Shown here in pieces: positions 47,187 through 58,698 of a stretch of 64,000 nucleotides of DNA. Location of the stretch: assembly GCA_035610365.1 (NCBI GenBank), contig CM069432.1, positions 174,838,035 through 174,902,034 on the forward strand. The letters are read 5' to 3'. The stretch comes from Aquatica leii (lineage: Eukaryota > Arthropoda > Insecta > Coleoptera > Lampyridae). Each line of letters starts with the position of its first letter. Position 1 is the first letter of the stretch. The translations under genes and the position numbers were made by a program. The notes under the pieces are model-generated. The model saw only the letters and a list, made by a program, of their open reading frames with translations. It was not told where the DNA came from and did not search any database.

Positions 47187-48326
47187 TTGCTAAACCATAT
47201 GTATGTTATAGATACCGCAATAGCAATTTCAAGATATATTGGTCAAAAATCGCTCGGAAATCTACTAAGGAAGATGGAACAACCACCTTTTCTTGCTGAT
47301 ACTAACCGTGGTGACAAAGAAGAAGAAAATAAAATGTTAAATGCTTGGAGTTCATTTTTTAACAAACAGGTAATTTTCTTTAATTGAACAAAACATATAT
47401 TTATACGACTGTTTTAGACATTTTTGTTAATAAGTGGAGCGTTTGTAGTTATAAGTTACCGTGTAGTTTACAGTTCAACGAAAAGATACATACATATATT
47501 CAGAATGGGTATTGCCATGGTCCCAAGTAACATTACTTAATATAAGCTGAAATAATTTGGTTTTGCCAGAATACTGTGTTCTTGTATTATTGTTTTACTA
47601 CTATTCCGTTACTGCTAATAGCAACTGGCACGTTATCGTTAATGAGCGTTCAATTTAAAATGCTTTATTATTATTTGAAACGTATTTCACAAATAAGTAG
47701 TGAAACACACTCAAACAATTTGGAAAACAATATTGCGTATTGGTCGCGTTTAAATGCACACATAAAAAATGCAGTAATATATCACTTAAAAATACACAAT
47801 ACTATTGAAGAAATTGATGAAATATTTAATAAGGCATTTTTGATAGTATTTCTGGTTACCTTAATGTTAATTTGTTTTGATATCTACCAAGCGTCATTAG
47901 TAAGTTTTTGTGTCAAAAATGTAAATCATTATTATATCTGTTCCAGATGTCTAATTTGAATATAAAACGTTTATTTCTATTTCTGGAAGTTTTTACCGTA
48001 TTTGCTGCAGCACTGATATATTGCTATTACGGAGAAGAATTAACACACAGAAGTCGAGAAATAAGTCACGTTGCTTATGAAGTTGATTTTGTAGGAACTG
48101 ATCTACGTTTTCAAAAATCTCTTATAATGCTAATTAGACAAGAACAAAAATCTTTAAAGATTAAAGCTGGTAGTATGATTGAAGGATCGATGACAGTTGT
48201 TGTATGGGTATGTGTTCCTAAGGAACTTAAGAGTTTATGTTGCGTTTTTATACGTGCTTTTTATAGATTCTACGAACATCGTATTCGGTCTATATGATGC
48301 TTCGCACCTTTAATACGCCGCAATAA
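47187..48326 (+). CDS. Insect odorant receptor (7tm_6), C-terminal exons, 5' end not found
   Basis: Seven-transmembrane chemoreceptor subunit, which in insects assembles with Orco into ligand-gated channels in sensory neuron dendrites. Exons by splice signals, all phase 0: up to 47369 (donor GTAATT), 47570-47899 (GTAAGT), 47947-48207 (GTATGT), 48267-48326. Together they give about 277 aa; the family is usually 380-420, so the first one or two membrane segments are missing upstream. Membrane stretches: TVFLYYCFTTIPLLLIATG, FLIVFLVTLMLICFDIYQA, LFLFLEVFTVFAAALIYCYY. The signature C-terminus is strong: GEELTHRSREISHVAYE, LIMLIRQEQKSLKIKAGSMI, then final-exon ILRTSYSVYMMLRTF. The last intron is only 59 bp. 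No stop or frameshift is seen, so it may be functional. The 5' limit given is where the open frame starts, not a start codon. Confidence 0.82.
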
Positions 48327-48607
48327 TATATTACTAATCGCCAAAGGCTTTGTTTACAAAATTTAAGTTCATTATAAAAGTTGTCCACTATAGATAATTT
48401 TTAACACGTCAAGTGATGCAACGTATTAGTGAAATGTAATTATAGATCACAATAAATAGAATACAAAACATAATAAATTTAAAGTTGAATTTTTTACAGT
48501 ATTATTTATTAATTATTTTTTTTAAGACATATGTATGTTGTCACAACTATTGTTGAAAGTTATGCAACGGCACTTTAATAAAAAAGAATTTCCAGCAAAC
48601 ACAGTTA

Positions 48608-48910
48608 CGTACCAATTACGTATCAGGTAAGTAATGCTGTTTCTTTGTTATGTCACTATTACATCCATGCGTGTTCTTTGTAACGCACATATGCGTTCCT
48701 ATGTAGTACTTTTGTGACATAGTTAGTTACGTACCTGCGTTGGCATAGCGTTACGTACCTGCTACGTCACAGCGTTACGTACTTAATATCTCACACGTTA
48801 CATACCTGCGCCATCACACTGTTACGTACCTGCACTGTCACAGTGTTAGTTAAGTACCAGCTATGTCACACCGTTACGTACCTGCGACGCAACAGCGTTA
48901 CGTCAGTATT
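48608..48910. repeat. GTTACGTACCTG tandem array (left arm)
   Basis: About seven diverged units of roughly 31 bp centred on GTTACGTACCTGC with TGTCACA between. Confidence 0.8.
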
Positions 48911-49741
48911 ACATACTACTGTTTAGAGTATAAACATTGATGAATAATAAATTTAGAAAATTTATTAACCGCGAAGAATTAAAATTCCCAATACTTTATA
49001 TGAAGTATGTTTATTTAATTTAATATATTGATATAAAAAGATAGAAAAACAAAGAAAATTGATACCTTACATGTCACTCGATTCAGTACATTTGAAATAT
49101 AATTTAATACAAAAATATCACAATCGAAAGGTTCAACGTTCTAAATAATAACTTTGACGGATGTCAAAGGTTTAGGGTAAAAATTAAAAATGCAGATTCG
49201 CCAAGATTACCTTTCACAGCTTATAAACAAATACAAAATACATGTTTTTATTGAGATATAATGAAAAAAATATTACGTGTGTGTTTCTTAGAAACAAACA
49301 AATATGATGCGAGTTACAATAGAGTGTAGTCCGCAGCTGCAAAAATGGCTGATAGTCCGGAAGACCGTTCCACGCCTACGAATAACTTTTTTGCGCACCT
49401 CGAAATGTAACTACATCATAAACGCACGTTAAAACATTAGAGTACCTAAATTTTTAAAATAAGGTTTAATAAATTATATTTAAATAATTTCGAGGTTCAT
49501 ATGAGTTTTTTTGTACAGTTATTGAATTATGAAATTATGTTTCGAATGTAAAAATGAATTTATATTAATATTTACTTTAAAGGCATTTACAAAAGTTGTA
49601 AATTAATTGAAGAGTATTTTGATTACACTACATTATTTACAAGAATGTGAATAACGACTTTCAATTAGACAAGAAATAAGTCAATTATGTTAGGTAATTC
49701 TAACCACGAGGAAACACGTGTATTTTGTGATGTAATAGTGT
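48911..49741. other. AT-rich interior between the two opposed arrays
   Basis: No gene recognised. It would be the interior of the proposed non-autonomous element. Confidence 0.4.
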
Positions 49742-50081
49742 TCCCTTTTTTTAACAGACCAGGTATGTTACAATTGTTGTATTTATGCTACGTATCGCTG
49801 TTACATCCCTGCTACGCACTAGATACATCACTTTGCGATGTAACAGACCAGGTACGTAACAATTGTTCTATTTATGTTACTTGTCACTGTTACATCCCTG
49901 CTACGTATCAGGTACATCACTTTGCGATGTAACAGTGTTTTCTTATTTCAACAGACCAGGTACATAATTGTACTGTTTATGTTACGTATTGCTGTTACTT
50001 CCCTGGTACGCATCAGGTACATCATTTGGCGATGTAACAATGTTTCCTTATTTTAACAGACCAGGTACGTAACTGTTACAT
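49742..50081. repeat. CAGGTACGTAAC tandem array (right arm, opposite orientation)
   Basis: About three units of roughly 110 bp containing ACAGACCAGGTACGTAAC, TGTTACATCCCTGCTACG and CATCACTTTGCGATGTAAC. The core is the reverse complement of the left-arm core. Together, 48600-50100 may be one non-autonomous element with subterminal repeats. ORFs within are spurious. Confidence 0.75.
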
Positions 50082-51940
50082 TAGTGTTTTTTGCTAGTAC
50101 TTAGAAAAGGAACAGGTCTGGCAACGCAGTGATAAAATTAATAAACTTGTTTAATGTCAATACTACGTACTTAAAAAAAAGTTTGCAAATAAAAGATCTA
50201 AAAAATTTAGAGAAGGTCTAACAGGGGCGTACCTAAGCTGACGTCCTTGTAGAGGAAGTGGATTAACCGTAATCAAAGTAAAAACAAAACCAAAAAAGAA
50301 ATTGATTTAACCCTTTGCAAAAGCTGTTCAAAGTTTTTTTATAAAAGCGTTTTAAAAGCCATTTTAAAGTGTTTTGAGACCGAATATATGTAACAAGCAG
50401 TTGAAATAACTATGAAAAACTGTAATCGAGTAATCAAAAATATATCATATTGTACATTAGACCTTGTACGTATTTTAATAATGTTTACAACATTCTTGTT
50501 TCTATCACGTTTCAGCGTATCTTCAGTTAGTTAATCTTCTCTACTAAAATTCTTTCAAACTTGAAACTTAATTTATTTCAACTGTTTTACATGATTATAA
50601 ATGTAACTAATTTTATTAAAACTAAAACACAACACAATACATTAAAGACATAACTTACGAATTTAATAAATTAATCTCTTACTATAACTTATATATGTAT
50701 AACTGTAACTGCAGATTTAAATAAACACTGTTTGCGATAAAATTACAATACGCGCGTAAAACTACTAAATATCCACTTATATATTTACTTAACATCGGTA
50801 TACTTCTTTAAGACTCACTAAAGTCGATTTCTTAATTTAACATTTTATACTTTTGCTTTATCATTGATTAGAATATTCTGTCGATTTCTTAAATCTTTTC
50901 GAAGATTTGTGAAGGTCGATAACGTTTCAATATTTATTTCTTTCTTGATCTGGTTATATCTATCCTCTTCTTCCCTACTTGGGAGTACGCAATTTAACTC
51001 TACAATCGTATCTGTATAAATGTATTTACTTGACAAACCTTAAAAAGTGAAACTAATCGGTATATCAAAAATAATGTAGTTTTAAAGACTAATATGTATA
51101 AACACAAACAACATTTTACAATAAGTAAAAAATTTTTTTTGGAACAAGTTTCTTTCCTATAGTGTTAATAGCATCGTATTAAAAAACGTAAATTAAATAT
51201 ATACAAATTTTTTAACATATGTTATTAAATTATTATTTATTTAAATTTCAGTTTATATATTTGCAAATTTGTTTTATTTTTAATAAGAATTTAGAAAAAC
51301 AGCGTTTTCTTTTTATACATAGAATAAAAGAATATGATTGGTACTTAAACAACAAACAAACGTGTTAACCGAGTCTTATAATGTGTATAAGAATATGTTC
51401 TGATAGTAAAACAAAAACTAAGTAATATTAAGTATCGTTACATTAAGACTTAGATCTAGCAGTAAACAAGAGAAGTTGTAAGTGATATTTAAAAAAAACG
51501 AAAAAAATGCAAACTTTGCAGAAATCGTACTTTTAGCATTGTTTTGGTTCTTATCTTTAAATTTATTTATCAGAATCTATATTGTAGTCTGTGGTAAAAT
51601 TATGACCTTCACGTGTACGCTTAATTGTACTGTTTGCATCTTTATATAATGATTGCTTCCGTTCTCGTTTATTTTTTTACATTTTGAATTATATATTCGA
51701 CATTTTTGTTTCTAGTAATCATATGTTCATACTCGGTTTTTGCAAATTGATACAAAAAACCCACGTTTGATAAGGTACATACACTCGGACTTTAAGTGTG
51801 AAACGTGCAAGCCGGATTACTAATTTGCAATTTTACTTACTTTTACTTACTTAAATAGTAATGTTACCACAGTCATTATCTACATTATAGTAATTGTTTT
51901 ACAATCTTTACAAAGGAGAATATTGAAAGGCTTCAAACGT
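50082..51940. other. Mostly non-coding stretch
   Basis: CAGGGGCGTACC at 50223-50234 resembles a hAT-type end but has no partner. The minus ORF 50845-51036 (63 aa, LPSREEEDRYNQIKKEINIE) looks protein-like but unrecognised; it could be a remnant of the virus-like cluster next to it. Confidence 0.3.
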
Positions 51941-51949
51941 AAATATATT

Positions 51950-52760
51950 TTTCTTTGTCTTTTTCGATCTGTTTGAAATCCGATAATAATAAATCATGAG
52001 GATTCCAATTCTGGTGCTGTCTTAACAGCTTAAAATTGTTTGTCGGTATTTCGCAAAGATAGATTTTCGTGAATTTTCCAACTTCGAAACGCCAAGTTCA
52101 AATATAAATTTTTATCGGATAATTATGTTAATGTTAATTGTTTTCTGAACTTCACTGTTAAGTGAGGAATTCTCCAAAACGATTTTATTTATATTTAACT
52201 TTAACTTTTCCTCTATGGCTTTCGAGACGATTCAAACAATGACATCTTTATCGTTACTATTACTAATAAACATCAATTCTTGAGTCATCTTTATTATGAT
52301 CTTTTGCAAATCCCAATAACGTCTTGAAAAGTACGCTGTATAAACATTTTCTTTATCGTCCAAATTGTTAAAATAATACTTTTCCATTTCTCAACCGGCA
52401 TTTTCCCACTTTGCGATTTTGTTTTTTGTAAATGAGAAATATTATTTTATGCAAAACGTTATACAGACGTTTTTTACGGCATCGATTTGAACACCGGTTA
52501 ATAGATATCATATATATATAAACACCACCGGATTGTTTGCTAAGCTGTAGTGTTTGCCCCTTTAGTGACCGCACTGTCTTCAAACTTCTTAGACTACCTT
52601 TGACATACAAATAACTTTTGCAGGGCAACGTATAATTATCAATATCAGGTACGGAAATACAAATTTTGTCATTGTTACCGTAACTGGTCAAACCAAGAAG
52701 TTGATGCGAATGATACTTGTAACCCACTACAGAATTATCAACCTTCATTTTGTTCATCAC
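51950..52760 (-). pseudogene. Capsid-like protein of an integrated virus-like element, decayed
   Basis: Starts NKMKVDNSVVGYKYHSHQ at 52760, then DNYTLPCKSYLYVKGSL. After several frame changes and stops it can be followed through WDLQKIIIKMTQELMF, a FRSWKIHE segment and FIIIGFQTDRKRQRK near 51950. I recognise this order from a multi-copy insect protein family found beside zinc-finger/DNA-polymerase-like genes. From length and context I infer a jelly-roll capsid-like protein of a Polinton/adinto-like or related dsDNA virus, but I cannot prove the fold from sequence alone. Heavily broken. Confidence 0.5.
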
Positions 52761-52948
52761 GTTTAAAATATTTATATAATAATTTGTTATTCGTCAAACG
52801 AATTTTTTTTACTGCCGCTATAACTTGACTTTCCACTGCGTTTATACTTTTTTGTTAGTGTTCGTTTAATATTAACTGCTTTTTTATACCACATTTTGCA
52901 AGTGATCTTTTGTATATCAACTCTATTACGTATATAATCCACCGCGAT

Positions 52949-53580
52949 TGTAAATAAAGTCTGATTGTGATTTCTTTCTTTCTAAAATCGACACGATTTA
53001 TATTTTGATCCAATAAACGTACCGTCAGATTTCTGATCATTTTTGTTCACAATGGTAAATAAATCGGTTGCTGCGGCAATTTTATTAATTTAAATCCAGC
53101 TATGAGGTTTGGAAAAAATGGTACAAAATGTGTACGGGTTCTCCGTTATGATAAAAGCAGTTTATTACATAATAATATATTTCTAATACGTTAACACAAT
53201 TTATATTTACAATATTATTAGAAGTACGTTCAATGTTAACAAGTAAAACCGTTATCTTAAAACTTAATAGAGACTTGACGCTCTTATGTACAGTAAAGTT
53301 TATTATTGAGTGACTTTGTAGATTTTTGCGTGTTAATGTTTCCTATGATGTTCACTGTCACTCTACCGTTTGTATTCTTCTTTACTTCAATCGTGATATA
53401 AGTCTTTAGATATGCAATATCATTTGTTCCTGTTTAAATTTTGATACTCATCTGTTGCGGTACAGCTGTACTCTCGTTCCACTGGTCGTACACAAATAAA
53501 TTATTTTTTTTCTTTACGTTTGTGATGAAGTTTAACGTCTTAAACTTTATTAAAGCCATTTCGTAATTTTTATTTTCGGT
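52949..53580 (-). pseudogene. Second virus-like structural-type protein, decayed
   Basis: Begins in a NKNYEMALIKFKTLNF block at 53580, then VYDQWNES, then IAYLKTYITIEVKKNTNG, and ends with LLDQNINRVDFRKKEITIRL near 52950. Stops and frame breaks lie between. An N-terminal Y-x-M-A-L block and a C-terminal D-F-R-x-x-x-I-T-I-R-L block are shared by a protein family usually encoded next to the capsid-like one. Function unknown; minor structural protein is inference. Confidence 0.45.
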
Positions 53581-53944
53581 CAAATATACAACTCCACATC
53601 AATTCCTGTTAGTGCAAACGGTTTAGACAACAGTGGGTTTTCTTTCTCCACTTATTTTAAACTGTTGGTTTGAATTATAATACGTTCTCTCTCTTTTATT
53701 TCTGTATCCGTTTTTGTAGCCAGGAAATAAACCGAATGATGTTTTGAATTAAACTTAAAAATTTTTCTTAAATAATATAGTCCAATTCGTCTACGTTCAC
53801 AATCTATCAATCATCACTAGTCCTGTAACTTACTATCTTGTCCCGAAACGCACCAGCAGCTTTTTTACTTCATTATCGATAACGGTAAACGCTCTTGTTG
53901 CTTTGTAAATGCACAGAGTAACACTGTCTTCTTACGTATTCCTC

Positions 53945-54085
53945 TTACAATTTGCACCACAGGTCATTGGAACTATGGCCACCACTATCTTCTACTTTGA
54001 GTCTCTTAGCGGCACACGCTGATCTCTGATGTCTCTTCAAATAATCACGACGCGTAAATGCTTTTTTACAGTTTTCAGATTCCAT
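53945..54085 (-). pseudogene. Zinc-finger N-terminus of a virus-like gene, truncated
   Basis: 46-aa frame starting MESENCKKAFTRRDYLKRHQ and continuing RSACAAKRLK to a TAA. It resembles a C2H2 finger with one of the first two cysteines lost. In related multi-copy elements such a finger starts a long replication-type protein; here nothing of that protein is recognisable. A CTATTTAAG promoter-like box lies about 85-95 bp upstream (54171-54179). Confidence 0.45.
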
Positions 54086-55049
54086 TATTACACACTAAAT
54101 TCAAAAATAAAATTGTGTTAATAAATTACTAAACCACAATTCCAACCGAACTAATACCTCACTCCGTTGGACTTAAATAGTAGCACAGTCATACACTAAA
54201 TGGGGAGAGTACTTACTCTACATTAAAAGTAAATATAATGTTAAAATAAAGTAAAAAAGTTTTAAAGATACTTTAACGACCAGAGTTTGAGCTCAGTACA
54301 GTGTGCAAATATGCATGAGTCACCTTGAAGTCAGATGTATTTGTGATTATCTCCTGTTAAAATGTACAATTGCAGACATCTAATCAATTTTACAAAAGAA
54401 ATAGGATTTTTAATAACTTATACATTTGATACAATTAAAACGCATGTAATTATGTATCAGTATTGCAATGGACGTCGTAGAATGAACATGGTAGTGTAAG
54501 ATCAATAAAGTTATTTATAATTAACTCCTGCAAACGTTGCTTTAAAATCAATTGCATTTTTGATTACCTCTTTTAATAACCGCAATTGTGCGGACTTTGT
54601 GCGCAAATGTCTTAATTATTTTTTTTATTTGTTTATTTATTGGCAGATCATACCACAATATAACAATCGTTATACCAAATTAATAAACATTTTGTCAAAA
54701 AGTAGAGCAGATGCATTGATTTTCTTCCAGGCCTTGTACACTTTTTTTACACATTTTATTTCGGTGCTTCTCAATTATATAAGAATAAAATATGAATACG
54801 CATATATAAAAGAAATAAAAGACAACCATTTAAATTTCTTAATTAATAAATAATAAAAATTAATAAAGTAGCAATTGCAACGAAGTGAGCAAACTTAAAA
54901 ATTTTACGGTTACTGTTCACCCATTTGTATTTGTTTGAGATGCCGCTTAGCTTAGTTTCAGACATTAACAACTTCCAATGATTATTTATATTAATATAAA
55001 TCGAAGTGACATTTGAAAATGACCGTCTAAAAGACGTTTTACTATGTCG
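54086..55049. other. AT-rich stretch, no gene recognised
   Basis: Likely holds the 5' flank of the virus-like cluster on its left side. The plus ORF 54560-54853 (97 aa) is AT-driven and unrecognised. Confidence 0.4.
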
Positions 55050-55352
55050 TGGAATAGTTATTAAGCTTTTTTTTTAGCCAGTGTGTTGTTTTCAGAGCAA
55101 ATGAGATACGTTGACGGCGACCTATACCATAAATAAAACGCTAACTACAATTTTGGACTTTCTGGATTGTATTAATCTCACGTCAATTTAAATAAGGATT
55201 ATAAATAACATCGCAATAGTTAAAATGACTTATAACTAGCGTATCAGAGAAAAGTTTACAAATATACAGAAATAGAAAGATTCAGAAAGACAAGTATGCT
55301 TATTAATTGTTGAAAATAGATTCCTAAACCTTAGATCAATATCTGCAGTTAA

Positions 55353-55903
55353 CCTTAGATTTTTTGTTCAAATACAAAAACATTATCACCCAGGTTGATA
55401 GAAATGTTAGTTTCGCGGAATTCTGTAACGGCCTTGCCACAGAACAAAAAAAACAAAAAATTTTGTCAAACTTTTTTCTTTCAACAATGTTTAATAATAT
55501 ATAACAAATTTTTCAATTGTTATTTGTTTTGCGACGTAAAAAAAATATTGTTTAGCAGACGCAGAACAACACAAAAAGAGGTCGTTGTAAGATATGTCCA
55601 AGAGCAAATGACAAAAAATGTTTGGAAACATGTGAAAAGTGCAAACTCTTTGTATGTAAACAACATTGCCAGAAAAAAAAGTACAATAATATGTAATAGT
55701 TGTTGCCCTCACTAATTTATTTTTATATTTTATTTTTATATTTTTATTAGTTTATATGAAATCTAATGATAATATAAAATATTAATAAATGTTATCATTA
55801 CAAATTAATCGGGTTTTGTTTACAAAATAAGAAAAAAAACTTGGGGTCAAATTTGACCCCACTTGGCAATCGGCGTCTCAAAAATTGCTTGGTAATCCAA
55901 AGG
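55353..55903 (+). mobile_element. piggyBac-like remnant inserted at TTAA
   Basis: Flanked by TTAA at 55349-55352 and 55904-55907. The left end starts CCTTAGATT and the right end (reversed) CCTTTGGATTACC, an imperfect TIR. A perfect hairpin, GGGGTCAAATTTGACCCC (about 55843-55860), lies near the right end, as is common in piggyBac-like elements. Internal deletion left only the transposase C-terminus. Insertion split the LINE RT on both sides. Confidence 0.7.
55577..55696 (+). pseudogene. piggyBac transposase C-terminal cysteine-rich domain
   Basis: The frame reads RGRCKICPRANDKKCLETCE then KCKLFVCKQHCQ and ends at TAA 55694-55696. The C-x2-C...C-x2-C...C-x2-H-type spacing is the cross-brace zinc finger that ends piggyBac transposases and binds the terminal repeats. 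Only this last exon-like part remains; a stop lies a few codons upstream. Confidence 0.7.
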
Positions 55904-56290
55904 TTAAACAAAAAGTATAACTGTGAATCATCAGCATACAAGTGAAACTTACATGAGTTTATGCATTAGAAAATATTATACGTATAAATGGAAAATAGCA
56001 AGGGTCCAAGAACAAAGCTACAAAAAACTGAAGTAGATTTGGACAACTTATCATAAGCTCTGACACACTGTGACCTTATTATCTAATTGTTTAAATTTAA
56101 AGAAGGCGCGCCAAATCTTATGAAATGCATGATAGAAGATTATGGTTGATAGTATCAAACGCTTTTGAGAAATCAAGTAAGATCAAGGTAGTAGTAAAAT
56201 CAGAATCTAAAGTCGTAATTTGTTTTGTAACTAATTAGAAGAAGGAGGTTGGAGAATCGGCAAATACCTGCTACTTATTTGGTATTCAGT

Positions 56291-58698
56291 TTGTTAAAAA
56301 GAAAAATTAAATGACTTGATATTCTTTGTTCTTGCAGTGCCGAGTGTGTTTATGCAGAATAGCTTTACGATTATATCTATCTATGTCAACAGTTGCTTGA
56401 TTTGGCCCAAATGGATAATAAAATTACTGAGATAATGTTTTTATGCTTCAGTTTTTTTATTAAAACAGACAAGTACAACACTTTCAATTGTCACGTCCTT
56501 TAAAGTTGGAGGCCGATGTCAGTTTGATCCCCACTATCTGAAAAAGTTAATAATATATCACTAAGTGTTTTTCTATAAACCTATTTCTAATAAAAAAAAT
56601 TGTCGAGATTCCTATTAAGCACCATTTTAGTTACCTGTTTTTTAAATCAGTTTTTTGTATTTATTTTTTTTGTTTAATTTTTTTAATGTAGAAGTTTTTC
56701 CTTTTCTTAAATATCAATTAATATTTTTGTGACCATACTGGCTCTTTTTCAATTTTTCAAAATGGATACCTTGGGCAACGACTAATTTCTTTTCAAGTTA
56801 TGAATGTTAAGATACAGTTGGACTAACCGATAAAAATAAGAATTGATTCTATTTAAAAATTCTATCATCTTGAGAACAGATTTTGGTGCTTTCTATTTGC
56901 TTTATAGCTTTAGGTGCCACTATTTTTTGTGATGCTACGATGTGACAAAAGAAAAATTGATAAATGATAGACTTTACCTGTTTTCTTAAATACATTTCTG
57001 TATTAACTAATGATGATGAAATTTGAAATGAAGTATTAACGTAATAATAAAAAATTGTAATTGATTTTGACCTAAATTATATTTTTTATATAATACTTGA
57101 ATGTTTTAAAGTACACGACCAAGCACTGTTTCAAGGTACAAAAACCGACACTACGTCATAAAACGTTTTTCAAAACCTATTTATTAACTTGTAAACATAC
57201 TAAATGAAGTACAAAACAGTTGTAGTTCTAACGAAAATAATCATAATTGTTACCCTCTGGCGTTTAAATCTTATAAGACAACATGTCACTTTTTATTTTT
57301 TAACGAAAATTGCTTCTTTCACTAAACACATGGTAAACTGTACGTCAGAATGATCAAAACACACTGCACGGTGCAAGTGCAATTATATTAATAGAATGAC
57401 CACTACGGAGCGATACATATCACAATATATGTTTCAAAGTACAACAGCTTCTATCCATTTATTATTTAGTATCATTTTCTTTACTTACATACGAATACAA
57501 GCAACGTTTTTTGCGTAATACCGTAAGAAATTTCATTTCTAAAAGTATTAGAACGTAATACTCGCATATTAATAAAGATTGCTCAACAACAATACACATT
57601 TTATCAAAAAATATTGCGTTTAGAAACATAATTTTGTGAAAAATACAAAAAATATAAAAATAATTTTCCATTAAAAAACATTTATTTAATAACGTTTAAA
57701 AGCTAAGTTATATAACTTAATTATTTACAGTTACACTAACGCAAATTTTTTAATTAAAAAAAGTTTTAATAATAAATCAAGTTAAAATTAAAAATAAAAC
57801 GTACATCTTATTTGAATAAGTTACCTAAACAAGTTAAACTTTAAGATTTAACTAGCAGTCCGTTTGTCTTTATAAGTTTCTTTTTTGAAATGGAATTAAT
57901 ATAAAACAGGTTAAAATCCGTACTTCGCAACTGTAAACAAAAAAACTCTAACATCAACAAAAACTTTACATTATTTGAGTTGTATTAAAGTTACGTTTAC
58001 TTGCTACTATTTTCTTTCTAAAACTTTTATAAGCTTTAAGCAATGTGCAGTCTGCGATTTCATTTTGCGAAGTTATTAAATCCGCTTTTAAATAGCAGTT
58101 TCTAAAATAACTTTTAGAAAAAAATTACGGTTTTATTGTTATATATTAAACATTATTAAAAACACAATTGTAATAACAAAAACACTTAAATTTACAATTA
58201 CGGTATTCTATGAAGATTGTTTTATAACTTATAACATAATAAACAAAACAAAACTCTCTTAGGAATTTTTGAACTAAAAAACCGTTATCGAAAAACTGAA
58301 ATAATTTTATAAATAATAGCCAATTGCACAAAAGTTTCGTTAATTGGCGATTTACTAATCGTCGAATAAAGATGATGGTTGATTAATATTAAATTTGTAA
58401 CCGGTCCTGGGGTTGTGAAGTGATTGCGTTCACAACACCCTAGGTAGCTAACTGGAGAAATGAGTATTCGAAACACAATTGAGGTATATAATAATTATTT
58501 GTCTGTACAGTTACTAACACAACATAAATAAAAATTAGACTTCAAATTAAAATAGATAACATAAATAACAAAATAACAATTCATGATATGAAGCCGAAAT
58601 TTATTCTGGGCGGCTGTGTGTATTCCCTTCGTTGAATTCGCCAGCAGCGCCCTCTATCGGCCCGTGTACGACTTTGTCTCAACGTTGTTTCACCTCAA
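56291..58698. other. AT-rich stretch with one short hairpin
   Basis: No gene recognised. At 58406-58444 an imperfect stem (CCTGGGGTTGTGAA opposite TTCACAACACCCTAGG, loop about 9 nt) stands out. A GC-richer patch at 58605-58690 includes GCGCCCTCTATCGG. Confidence 0.45.

Larger units (their letters stand above)
55050..56290 (-). pseudogene. Non-LTR retrotransposon RT relic, split by a piggyBac remnant
   Basis: Minus-strand reverse transcriptase of a jockey/CR1-like LINE. From the right: ISSRYLPILQPPS (about 56250-56290), TLILLDFSKAFDTINHNLLS (about 56130-56190), SFVLGPLLFSIYTYNI (about 55990-56035), and the catalytic HLYADDSQLYFLF (about 55910-55945). The reading then meets the piggyBac end. 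On the far side it continues with DTLVISHFNYCDVIYNP (about 55195-55245), INTIQKVQN and RFIYGIGRRQRIS (about 55090-55135), the usual RT thumb region. Many stops. No endonuclease or tail identified. Confidence 0.7.

Noticed and set aside
49687-50056. Two overlapping plus-strand ORFs with Cys/Leu-rich repeats
   Set aside because: They coincide with the CAGGTACGTAAC tandem array.
48608-50081. Opposed repeat arrays as a possible CRISPR array
   Set aside because: Units are diverged, spacers are not unique, orientation reverses and the context is eukaryotic.
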